Shown piece after piece: positions 1 through 5,786 of a DNA stretch of 5,786 bases. The notes beneath the pieces were generated by a model. That model had not been told where the DNA came from. It worked only from the letters and a program-made list of their open reading frames with translations, and did not search any database. This DNA comes from Actinomycetota bacterium (GTDB taxonomy: Bacteria > Actinomycetota > Humimicrobiia > Humimicrobiales > Humimicrobiaceae): positions 1 through 5,786 of the forward strand of contig JAQUMQ010000102.1 in assembly GCA_028718045.1 (NCBI GenBank). The letters are read 5' to 3'. A program made the position numbers and the translations under genes. Each line of letters begins with the position of its first letter. Position 1 is the first letter of the stretch.

Positions 1-252
1 AATGAATTAAAAATACTATTATTGGATGATCCTTGTGCCGGAATAGATATCAATTCGAAAATTGATATTTTTAAATCAATAAGCGATTTTTCGGAGTCTG
101 GCAAAGGAGTAATCCTAGTTTCTTCTGAATTATCAGAGCTACTAGAAAATTGTGATCGTATATTAATTTTAAAAGATGGAAAGATAAAGACAGAAATCGG
201 TCATGCAGACATAAAGAAAATGAATGAGGAAGATTTGCTTAAGTTGCTTTAA
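1..252 (+). CDS. Sugar-type (CUT2, RbsA/MglA-like) ABC importer ATP-binding protein, C-terminal fragment
   Basis: This is the last 83 codons of an ATPase whose 5' part lies left of the window; the reading frame is open from base 1, so the TTG at 22 is internal and not a start. The visible part is the end of the second nucleotide-binding domain of a double-ATPase of the ribose/galactose importer type, which would sit on the cytoplasmic face of the membrane and drive sugar-like solute uptake. Seen in order are a Walker B strand (ILLLDDP, bases 13-33), a D-loop (AGID), the strand VILVSSELSE where the switch histidine is serine, as is usual in the C-terminal domain of this family, and the closing segment CDRILILKDGKI. 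The residue after the Walker B aspartate is Asp (codon 28-30) where Glu is usual. The permease gene follows 53 bases downstream, which supports a shared operon. The Walker A and signature motifs are outside the window. The family is clear; the substrate is not. Confidence 0.92.
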   Translation, partial: NELKILLLDDPCAGIDINSKIDIFKSISDFSESGKGVILVSSELSELLENCDRILILKDGKIKTEIGHADIKKMNEEDLLKLL

Positions 253-290
253 TAATGCTTATCGTGATACTTGCTTGTTATAGTATTATA

Positions 291-296
291 AAGGAG
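291..296 (+). promoter_or_regulatory. Ribosome binding site of the permease gene
   Basis: AAGGAG ends nine bases before the ATG at 306. It is a near-consensus Shine-Dalgarno sequence and fixes the permease start. No convincing promoter is seen in the 53-base gap, which fits co-transcription with the upstream ATPase gene. Confidence 0.85.
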
Positions 297-305
297 TAAA
301 AAAGT

Positions 306-1262
306 ATGAATGTGAAAGAAATAAACAAAAAGGCAATTTCGTTTAATATAGTAGATTATGTTATTTATTTTATTTTTTTTGGGATTTTTATATTGTTTGC
401 AGTTGTATTATTTAATAGGGGATTTTTAACTTTTCAAAATTTGATGAACATTACCAGACAAACGTCAACTATAGCTATTATGGCAACTGGTATGGTATTT
501 GTGTTATGTACGGGTGAAATTGATTTATCTATAGGGTCAACTGTTTCACTTTGTTCCATAGTTTCTGCTATTTTGCTAAGGGATTTTAATATTTATATCT
601 CAATATTAAGTGCTGTTTTATTAGGTTTGCTTATAGGATTGATAAATGGATTGTTAGTAACTAAAGTAAAAATTCCCTCTTTTTTAGTAACACTAGGGAT
701 GATGAGCATATTGTTAGGTCTAGCAAGATGGATCTCAGACATAAAACCTATACCCGTAACAAATAAAGCTTTTATTTTTCTATTTGGCTTAGGCACTTTG
801 GGAAAAATCCCAGTAATATTTTTATGGACCGTATTAGTAGCGGTAATCGGACATCTTATTTTAACAAAAACACCTTTTGGAAGGAAGATAACAGCTACCG
901 GCGGTAATATTTTAGCAGCTAAATATACTGGTATAAAAACAGATAATATGAAAATTGCGGCATTAGTAATTTCTGGTGTACTGGCAGCATTAGCGGCTTT
1001 AATTTATGCAGGACGTTTACAAGGGGCAAGATATACTTTAGGACAGGACGATGCAATGATAGTAATTGCATCAGCAGTTATCGGTGGTACAAGTCTATCT
1101 GGTGGAAAAGGAACTGTAATTGGAGGAGCAATAGGCGCTTTTATACTTATTATGATAAATAACGGGATACTTTTATTGGGATTATCTGTAGACCAACAAA
1201 TTATCGCAAGAGGCATTATTATAATATTATCGGTTTCATTTGGTATTAAACGAGGAACATAA
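306..1262 (+). CDS. CUT2-family (RbsC-like) ABC importer permease
   Basis: This 318-residue inner-membrane protein is the channel subunit of a ribose/galactose/autoinducer-type ABC importer, and the length is normal for the family. About eight to ten hydrophobic segments can be placed, at roughly residues 18-38, 52-68, 75-91, 97-118, 125-142, 167-187, 214-236, 249-262, 270-288 and 297-314. Family signatures are visible. TGEIDLSIGS (69-78) matches the usual GGIDLSVGS motif. FGRKITATGGN (191-201), followed by AAKYTGI, is the cytoplasmic loop that contacts the ATPase. VIGGTSLSGGKGT (258-270) is the conserved turn near the C-terminus. The start is supported by AAGGAG nine bases upstream. The gene lies 53 bases after the ATPase gene on the same strand, so the two very probably form one transporter. 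The sequence alone does not give the substrate; ribose, other pentoses, inositol, nucleosides and AI-2 are all handled by relatives. Confidence 0.95.
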   Translation: MNVKEINKKAISFNIVDYVIYFIFFGIFILFAVVLFNRGFLTFQNLMNITRQTSTIAIMATGMVFVLCTGEIDLSIGSTVSLCSIVSAILLRDFNIYISILSAVLLGLLIGLINGLLVTKVKIPSFLVTLGMMSILLGLARWISDIKPIPVTNKAFIFLFGLGTLGKIPVIFLWTVLVAVIGHLILTKTPFGRKITATGGNILAAKYTGIKTDNMKIAALVISGVLAALAALIYAGRLQGARYTLGQDDAMIVIASAVIGGTSLSGGKGTVIGGAIGAFILIMINNGILLLGLSVDQQIIARGIIIILSVSFGIKRGT

Positions 1263-1353
1263 CTTTAAAAAAACAATAAATCCGTTTCTTTATGTTCTGT
1301 TTATTGAAAAAAATATCAAAAATAATTAAAAGTTAATTAAAATATTATTGTCT

Positions 1354-1360
1354 GGAAGAG
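1354..1360 (+). promoter_or_regulatory. Ribosome binding site that decides the M20 hydrolase start
   Basis: GGAAGAG ends seven bases before the ATG at 1368 but only one base before an in-frame GTG at 1362. The spacing favours ATG 1368, giving a protein two residues shorter than the longest open frame. Confidence 0.7.
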
Positions 1361-1367
1361 AGTGAAA

Positions 1368-2687
1368 ATGGAAAACAGAAATAAAAATGTTATAAATGAA
1401 ATTTGGTCTCTTATAGATTCGGAAAAAGAAAATTTGATAAATTTTATAAAAGATGTTCTAAAAATACCATCTGAAACATTAGGTGTTGGAGGCAATGAGC
1501 TTGAAGCTCAAAAATTCTTGGAATCTTATTTCAAGAATTTAGGGCTAGAAGTAGATATGTTTTTACCCACAGACATTAAAAATATCCAGGAGCATCCAGG
1601 TTGGTGGCCTGGTGATACTTATGAAAATAGACCAAATATTGTTGCTACATGGAAAGGTAATGGTAAAGGCAGGTCATTAATCGTTAATGGTCATATAGAT
1701 ACAGTTGAGGCAGGCCCGGTTGAGAAATGGGATACGCCTCCTTATAGTGCCATTGTTAAAGATGGGCGTCTATACGCTAGGGGTGCTGCGGACATGAAAG
1801 GTGCAGTCGGAGCAAGTGCAGCACTAATTGGTCTGTTGAAAAAAAATAAATTTAGTGTTTGCGGAGATTTGATATTTGAAAGCGTTGTGGCTGAAGAGTT
1901 AGGTTGGTTAAATGGGTCGTTAAGTTGCATTCTTAGAGGATATACCGCCGATGCTGCTTTAGTTCCCGAACCTACAGATTTAAGAATAGGATTAGGAACA
2001 AAAGGAAACACTTTTTATAGACTGGTAGTACCAGGGGTAGGAACACATCAAAGTATGTGGTGGGAAGGAGTAAGTGCCTTAGATAAATTAATTAAAATTA
2101 AAGATATTCTGAAAAAATTCCAAGATATTAGATATAAAGAGTGTATTGATCATGATTTATATGGCTTAAAGGCAGGTTATCCAATTCCTGTACTGGTCGA
2201 TGATATTTATTACCTAAGTGTTGGGTCCTCAAATTTGTTTGCAGTTCCGAATGAAGCTACAGCTGATTTCGTAGTTGATGCTTTACCTGGAGAGAATATG
2301 ACAGAGGTTACCGAAAGATTTGAAAATTTTGTTAAAGAAGAATCTTTAAAAGATGATTTTCTTAGTAAAAATAAGATTAAATTAGAAAAATTAAAATTTA
2401 GGCCAATTCATCCGACAAGTGTAAAAAGTGATTTAGAAATCGTAAATGTTATAGAAAACGGGTATAAAAATGTTACTGGCAATGATCCGTTAAAATATGG
2501 ATTCGAAAGTTCTTGTGATGCAATGATATTTAATTTGTATAGTTCGATACCTGCTATAATATTTGGGCCCGGAAAACTAGAACAAGCGCATAGACCTAAT
2601 GAATATGTAGAGGTAGAGGAAGTAATTGATTATATCAAAATATTAGCATATTTAATTTTTAACCATTGTGGGCTTGAAAAGCAATAA
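1368..2687 (+). CDS. M20-family metallohydrolase, ArgE/DapE-type deacylase
   Basis: This 439-residue cytoplasmic enzyme belongs to the M20 di-zinc amidohydrolases, which cleave N-acyl, N-formyl or peptide bonds. The metal and catalytic residues are all present (numbered from the ATG at 1368). NGHIDTV carries His109 and the helper Asp111; GAADMKG carries the bridging Asp142; AEE carries the general base Glu176 and Glu177; PEPT carries Glu201; EQAHRPNE carries His408. Gly-Thr-His-Gln-Ser with His227 matches the His of the dimerisation domain that completes the partner's active site. An EHPGWWPG stretch with the nearby RPN-I-V is typical of the broad ArgE/DapE-like deacylase group. The gene lies 105 bases after the permease on the same strand, which suggests it could process the imported compound. 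Candidates in this family include acetylornithine deacetylase, succinyl-DAP desuccinylase, YlmB-type formyl-pyrimidine deformylase, carboxypeptidase and dipeptidase; no arg, dap or thi gene is nearby to choose between them. The family is sure, the substrate is unknown. Confidence 0.93.
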   Translation: MENRNKNVINEIWSLIDSEKENLINFIKDVLKIPSETLGVGGNELEAQKFLESYFKNLGLEVDMFLPTDIKNIQEHPGWWPGDTYENRPNIVATWKGNGKGRSLIVNGHIDTVEAGPVEKWDTPPYSAIVKDGRLYARGAADMKGAVGASAALIGLLKKNKFSVCGDLIFESVVAEELGWLNGSLSCILRGYTADAALVPEPTDLRIGLGTKGNTFYRLVVPGVGTHQSMWWEGVSALDKLIKIKDILKKFQDIRYKECIDHDLYGLKAGYPIPVLVDDIYYLSVGSSNLFAVPNEATADFVVDALPGENMTEVTERFENFVKEESLKDDFLSKNKIKLEKLKFRPIHPTSVKSDLEIVNVIENGYKNVTGNDPLKYGFESSCDAMIFNLYSSIPAIIFGPGKLEQAHRPNEYVEVEEVIDYIKILAYLIFNHCGLEKQ

Positions 2688-2799
2688 AAATCCATAGGTT
2701 TAGAAATATCGCTAAAAAAGTGAATGAAAATAAGTTTTTAAAAGACTAGTTTTATAGAAATATAGGAATTCTGAGCATTATTAATCAAATATAAATAAG

Positions 2800-2827
2800 T
2801 TGATATTAAATCTCATGAGTCTATAAA
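2800..2827 (+). promoter_or_regulatory. Possible sigma-A-type promoter upstream of the flavoenzyme gene
   Basis: TTGATA (2800-2805) and TATAAA (2822-2827) are separated by 16 bases and resemble -35 and -10 boxes. The spacer holds the 8-base palindrome CTCATGAG (2812-2819). The gap is so AT-rich that TATA-like boxes arise by chance; a second candidate -10, TATAAA at 2860-2865, lies closer to the gene. That a separate promoter lies in this gap is likely; its exact position is a guess. Confidence 0.3.
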
Positions 2828-2858
2828 TTTATAAAATTAAGTATTATTTACGTACTTT

Positions 2859-2877
2859 TTATAAATATTATATTTAT
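2859..2877. promoter_or_regulatory. AT palindrome resembling a PerR box
   Basis: Bases 2861-2877 form a perfect inverted repeat with 8-base arms (ATAAATAT and ATATTTAT) around one T. The overlapping 15 bases at 2859-2873 match 12 of the 14 defined positions of the Bacillus PerR operator TTATAATnATTATAA. The site lies 21-35 bases before the ATG of the flavin/rhodanese enzyme, where a repressor could block transcription. PerR control of redox genes is known in Firmicutes; binding here is inference, and the AT-only surroundings raise the odds of a chance match. Confidence 0.35.
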
Positions 2878-2893
2878 TAATATAACATTAACT

Positions 2894-4663
2894 ATGAGAT
2901 TACTTAAAAATACTATTAAAGATAAAAATAAAAACACAAGAATTGTCATAATAGGCGGTATTGCTGCCGGTACTTCTGCCGCAGTGAAAGCAAGAAGATA
3001 TTCAGAAGATTCTGAAATAATAATATACGAAAAAGATAATTTTATTTCATATGGGACATGCGGGCTTCCTTATTATATTGCGGAAAAAATTTCAAAACTC
3101 GATTCTCTAATAATAAACACTGTGGAAGGATTCGAAAAAAGATATAATATAAAAGTTAATGTAATGCATGAGGTATTAAATATTGATCCAATAAAAAAAC
3201 AGCTCAAAATAAGAAATTTAAAAACGTGTAGCGAGTTTTATGAAAATTTTGATAAATTAATTATATCTACTGGTTCAATTCCACTTAAATTAAACATCAG
3301 AGGAATCGATTCTGCCAATGTTTTTACATTAAAAACAATAGATGATGCTGTAAAACTTAAGAATTATATAAATACTATCACTGATAAAGCTGATTTTACC
3401 GATAGTCATGGAAGTCAAAATACTCATACCCCAACGTCTGCTATTTTAATTGGAGGAGGATTCATAGGGTTAGAGCTTCTTGAAGCAATAATGGCAAAAG
3501 AAATTAGAGTTAAAATAATCGAAAAAACCGGTCAATTACTTCCGATGTTTGATTATCAAATAGTAAAATATCTAGAGAATTATCTCCTGGATAAGAATGT
3601 CAAAATAATAAAGGAAGACGAAATTGTTGAATTGATAACAACGGAGAGTAACGATAACTCTAAAGAAACCAAAAATACTATAAATTCAGTTAAGACAGTC
3701 AAGGGTAAACATATGGATACGGATTTTGTATTTATTGGAATAGGTACCAAACCCGACATAGAACTTGCTAAAAATTCTGGAATTAAAATTGGTTCTTCAG
3801 GCGCAATTTCCGTAAACGAGTTCATGCAGACAAATTTTAAAGATATTTATTCAGCTGGCGATTGTTGTGAGTGCAAAGAAGAAATTACCGGGGAACTAAA
3901 ATCTTATAATCTTGCATCGATTGCAAATAGGCAAGGAAGAATTGCAGGGTATAATGCGGCAGGTGGAAAAAATAAATTTAATTTGGATTTTGTAACTATT
4001 TTAATAAAGGTGCTTGATCTAACAATTGCTAAAACTGGTATTAGTTATAAAGAATTAAGGGCTTTAAATCAAAATGCAGCTAAACTTGAATTGCACTATT
4101 TATCTCATTCGGGGTATTACCCTGGTGCAAGTCTGATTCATATGCTTATTGTATATGATAAGGTTAAAGGGACTATCTTTGGATTTGAAGCAATAGGGAA
4201 AAACATGGTTGATAAGAAGGCAGATATCTTTTCATTAGCAATCAAAAATAAAATGAAAATATGGGATCTTGCTTCAGTTGATTTAGGTTATCATCCTGAG
4301 TTTGGAGCCGCCAAAGATTCTATAAATATTATTGGAATGATTGGTGAAAATATAAAAAAACAAGAAGTAGAATTTATTGATGTAGATGAGTTAGAGGAAA
4401 AAATAAAGAATAAAGAAAAAATTAAAATTATTGATGTCAGGTCCAAAAAAGAATATGAACGTGGACATATCGAAGGTGCCATTTTAATACCAATAGATGA
4501 TTTCAGGCAAAACCTTGACGATCTTTATAAAGATGATGAAATCATAGTTCATTGTGCTTCTAGTTATAGAAGTTATCTTGCGTACAGAATTCTTAAAAAT
4601 TTAGGCTTTAACAATGTGAAAAATTTGAATGGCTCATATATGAGCTGGGTAAGAAAAATTTAG
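2894..4663 (+). CDS. CoA-disulfide reductase / NADH oxidase-type flavoprotein with C-terminal rhodanese domain
   Basis: This 589-residue cytoplasmic FAD enzyme is of the CoADR-Rhd (Cdr/Nsr) type. Relatives use NAD(P)H to reduce CoA disulfide, CoA persulfide or polysulfide. Residues 16-34 hold the FAD Rossmann motif IVIIGGIAAG. Cys56 in SYGTCGLPYYI is the single redox cysteine. IGGGFIGLE (186-194) binds NAD(P)H. DIYSAGD (317-323) is the second FAD motif. The dimer domain carries GYYPGA (407-412) and DLGYHPEFGAAKD (463-475), whose tyrosines match those placed at the active site of relatives. From about residue 493 a rhodanese domain follows, with IIDVR and the loop CASSYRS, where Cys554 would carry the persulfide. 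Odd points are a polar insertion at about 163-181 before the NAD motif, another at about 250-275, and cysteines 324, 325 and 327 beside the FAD motif. At 589 residues it is somewhat longer than I would expect for the family. ATG 2894 is the only canonical start in frame before the Rossmann motif, yet no Shine-Dalgarno sequence precedes it. Water-forming NADH oxidase activity is an alternative role. Confidence 0.92.
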   Translation: MRLLKNTIKDKNKNTRIVIIGGIAAGTSAAVKARRYSEDSEIIIYEKDNFISYGTCGLPYYIAEKISKLDSLIINTVEGFEKRYNIKVNVMHEVLNIDPIKKQLKIRNLKTCSEFYENFDKLIISTGSIPLKLNIRGIDSANVFTLKTIDDAVKLKNYINTITDKADFTDSHGSQNTHTPTSAILIGGGFIGLELLEAIMAKEIRVKIIEKTGQLLPMFDYQIVKYLENYLLDKNVKIIKEDEIVELITTESNDNSKETKNTINSVKTVKGKHMDTDFVFIGIGTKPDIELAKNSGIKIGSSGAISVNEFMQTNFKDIYSAGDCCECKEEITGELKSYNLASIANRQGRIAGYNAAGGKNKFNLDFVTILIKVLDLTIAKTGISYKELRALNQNAAKLELHYLSHSGYYPGASLIHMLIVYDKVKGTIFGFEAIGKNMVDKKADIFSLAIKNKMKIWDLASVDLGYHPEFGAAKDSINIIGMIGENIKKQEVEFIDVDELEEKIKNKEKIKIIDVRSKKEYERGHIEGAILIPIDDFRQNLDDLYKDDEIIVHCASSYRSYLAYRILKNLGFNNVKNLNGSYMSWVRKI

Positions 4664-4721
4664 AAAGCAGTATTATTTTTTATTCATGGTTTATATAAAT
4701 TTAGGGAAAAACACAAAACTA

Positions 4722-4745
4722 TTTACAGACTCAAAAAGCTGTGAA
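4722..4745 (+). terminator. Weak hairpin downstream of the flavoenzyme gene
   Basis: TTTACAG (4722-4728) can pair with CTGTGAA (4739-4745) as a 7-base stem with one G-U pair and a 10-base loop, about 60 bases after the stop. A run of five T follows only nine bases later (4755-4759), so it is at best a poor intrinsic terminator. Confidence 0.2.
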
Positions 4746-4751
4746 ACTGTC

Positions 4752-4781
4752 ATATTTTTAAAAATTTTAATTTAAAAATAT
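4752..4781. repeat. 11-base AT-only inverted repeat
   Basis: ATATTTTTAAA (4752-4762) is perfectly complementary to TTTAAAAATAT (4771-4781) across an 8-base loop. It has no G-C pair, so the RNA hairpin would be weak. It lies in the convergent gap and could help end transcription from either side, or be a chance product of base composition. Confidence 0.45.
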
Positions 4782-4881
4782 AAATGAGTGTTTTAAAAAA
4801 TTAATTTATTCATACTACTCAAATATTTAAATTAAAAATAAATCGTAAGAGGTTTAGTAAGGCAAGTATATTAGAAGCAAA

Positions 4882-5057
4882 ATTCCGGTATAAAAATAAT
4901 ATTGTCTGAACCTGCAATTATAGTTATGGTTTTGTCGGCAAGAGCACCATTTAATATATCTATATATGAATTATTTACTTTTTGTAATAAATTGGTTAAT
5001 AACTAGCATCTCTACCTAATTACCGGAATCATTACCGTCAGCTTTTCGACCTGAATC
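4882..5057. repeat. Cluster of short inverted and direct repeats in a GC-richer patch
   Basis: ATTCCGGTA (4882-4890) recurs as its exact reverse complement TACCGGAAT (5021-5029). Beside the latter, ATTACCG occurs twice with a 12-base period (5019-5025 and 5031-5037), and ACCGGAATC (5022-5030) is echoed by ACCTGAATC (5049-5057) at 8 of 9 positions. The repeats are directly seen; their role is unknown. Confidence 0.4.
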
Positions 5058-5221
5058 CTCCGTAAAATACAAGGAAAATACTATATTGCTTTTTAAATAT
5101 GCTATGACTTTAAAAATATTTTTGCCCAAATATTCCTATTCATACCTCTTTTCTGATGAAATACTTTTATAAAATCATTAAAAATATTTGAAAATATTTC
5201 AGTAGATATTTAAAAATTTGA

Positions 5222-5245
5222 TTAAATCAAAATGCCATGATTTAA
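5222..5245 (-). terminator. Weak hairpin overlapping the MATE gene stop codon
   Basis: TTAAATC (5222-5228) pairs with GATTTAA (5239-5245) over a 10-base loop. Read on the minus strand, the stem begins at the MATE stop codon and is followed after four bases by five T. The stem has only one G-C pair, so the terminator call is tentative. Confidence 0.25.
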
Positions 5246-5786
5246 CAAGGTCGATCTTGCTGTTTGTTCAAAGCTTTTAGCTTTTTGCTCAAAGTTATAG
5301 CAAAAAAAGCTGTTAAAATAACAGTAAAAAGATCTGCAACCGGTTGTGCATATATAATCCCGTTTATTCCAAATATTAAAGGCATAATTAAAATTGCGGG
5401 AACAAAAAACAATCCTTGACGACTAATGCTAAGTAATCCTCCCTCTTTTCCCTTGCCAAGAGCAAGAAAAAGTGCTGCATATACCATTTGAAAACCAAAA
5501 AATAAAAACATTATTCCGCTGACTCTTAAAGCCCTGCTTCCTATCTCAATCAACGTTGCGTCATTCTTGCTAAAAAGTGAGACAATAGCACCGGGAAAGG
5601 CGATTATCATTATCGAAATGATTCCGCAAAACCATGTTGCCCACTTCAAAGAAACCTTTATGGCTTCGCTAACACGATTATAGTTTTTAGCTCCGAAATT
5701 ATATCCGGCAACAGGCTGAAATCCTTTCATATACCCGAATACTACAAATGCACCTATTGACATGATACGTGTTACTATTCCCATGG
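5242..5786 (-). CDS. MATE-family multidrug efflux transporter, C-terminal fragment
   Basis: This is the C-terminal 180 or so residues of an inner-membrane exporter of the MATE family (MepA/NorM-like), which expels drugs or metabolites in exchange for Na+ or H+. The 5' part lies beyond the right edge: the frame is open to the window end, family members are about 450 residues, and the Met at 5782-5784 falls inside a conserved segment and so is internal. Counting from that Met, KGFQPVAGYNFGAKNYNRV (20-38) is the strongest family signature. GSRALRVSGIMFLFFGFQMV (82-101) and the following LALGKGKEGGLLSISRQG (107-124) match the usual region before the last helices, and GINGIIYAQPVADL (139-152) the next conserved stretch. 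Hydrophobic segments fall at about 5-19, 50-71, 90-110, 124-145 and 148-166, followed by a short polar tail ending RPC. It is transcribed towards the flavoenzyme gene, so a functional link is not implied. The exported substrate cannot be told. Confidence 0.93.
   Translation of the reverse strand, partial: MGIVTRIMSIGAFVVFGYMKGFQPVAGYNFGAKNYNRVSEAIKVSLKWATWFCGIISIMIIAFPGAIVSLFSKNDATLIEIGSRALRVSGIMFLFFGFQMVYAALFLALGKGKEGGLLSISRQGLFFVPAILIMPLIFGINGIIYAQPVADLFTVILTAFFAITLSKKLKALNKQQDRPC

Larger units (their letters stand above)
4664..5241. other. Convergent intergenic region with no supported gene
   Basis: These 578 bases separate two genes that converge. Most of the stretch is very AT-rich and full of stops in all frames. 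The longest open stretches overlap each other on opposite strands at about 4871-5002; neither has a convincing start with a ribosome binding site and I do not recognise either product. The stretch contains weak hairpins (4722-4745, 4752-4781), the near-tandem decamers AAAATATTTG and AAAATATTTC at 5181-5200, and a GC-richer patch with short repeats around 5001-5060 (26 of 60 bases are G or C). It may hold a decayed gene or a small RNA, but nothing shows this directly. No tRNA, rRNA, insertion sequence or CRISPR repeat is seen. Confidence 0.6.

Noticed and set aside
22..24. TTG as the start of a small 76-residue protein.
   Set aside because: The frame is open to the left edge and the codon lies inside the Walker B strand of an ABC ATPase, so it is an internal Leu.
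593..796. Open frame on the minus strand inside the permease gene (similar ones at 1004-1216, 1742-2011, 3580-3825 and 4291-4482).
   Set aside because: All lie opposite well-supported genes, have no recognisable motifs, and are antisense shadows.
1274..1306. CAATAAA and TTTATTG form a 7-base stem just after the permease gene, suggesting a terminator.
   Set aside because: The loop is 19 bases, the stem has a single G-C pair, and on the plus strand the stem is followed by A rather than T. A T run follows only on the minus strand, where no gene ends here.
1362..1364. GTG as the start of the M20 hydrolase.
   Set aside because: It sits one base from the GGAAGAG ribosome binding site; the ATG at 1368 has proper spacing.
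2688..2893. Search for a riboswitch, a Rex site or a terminator in the gap before the flavoenzyme gene.
   Set aside because: No TTGTGAA/TTGTTAA-type Rex palindrome, no GC-bearing hairpin with a T run, and no recognisable riboswitch core is visible.
4871..5002. A 43-codon open stretch on the minus strand, with a protein-like translation (NGALADKTITIIAG), overlapping another open stretch on the plus strand.
   Set aside because: It has no ATG, GTG or TTG start and no recognisable family, and an open stretch of this size is not surprising across six frames of a 578-base gap. A gene remnant remains possible but is not supported.
5781..5786. The window ends exactly on CCATGG, which could look like a gene start or a cloning boundary.
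   Set aside because: The ATG on the minus strand falls within conserved MATE sequence, so it is not the gene start, and a single six-base palindrome at the edge proves nothing.

Overview
The window is an AT-rich stretch of bacterial DNA. The codons lean heavily on AAA, ATA, AGA and TTA, and the start sites that can be judged carry GGAG-type ribosome binding sites. The gene content is a CUT2-type ABC importer, an M20 deacylase, a CoA-disulfide-reductase-type flavoenzyme with a rhodanese tail, and a MATE exporter. Together these suggest a low-GC Firmicute, most likely an anaerobic or fermentative Clostridia-type organism. No gene here fixes the species.

Layout. From the left edge to 252 (+) is the C-terminal end of a sugar-type (RbsA/MglA-like) ABC ATPase. 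It is followed at 306-1262 (+) by its RbsC-like permease. After a 105-base gap comes an M20 (ArgE/DapE-type) metallohydrolase, best started at the ATG at 1368 and ending at 2687 (+). These three genes face the same way and may form one uptake-and-hydrolysis unit. The substrate is unknown, and the solute-binding protein, if there is one, lies outside the window. A 206-base AT-rich gap holds a possible promoter and a palindrome that resembles a PerR box. It precedes the flavin/rhodanese enzyme at 2894-4663 (+), which probably handles CoA disulfides, persulfides or polysulfides and redox stress, and looks separately transcribed. A 578-base gap follows with no convincing gene; it contains AT-only hairpins and a small GC-richer patch of short repeats. 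On the opposite strand, from the right edge to 5242, is the C-terminal part of a MATE-family multidrug exporter. It converges on the flavoenzyme gene.

Overall this is mostly familiar metabolic and transport gene content. I do not see a clear new biological system. The points most worth checking are the possible PerR control of the CoA-disulfide-reductase-type gene, the altered Walker B motif of the ATPase, the importer-deacylase pairing, the unusual cysteine cluster and linker insertions in the flavoenzyme, and the repeat-rich GC patch in the convergent gap.
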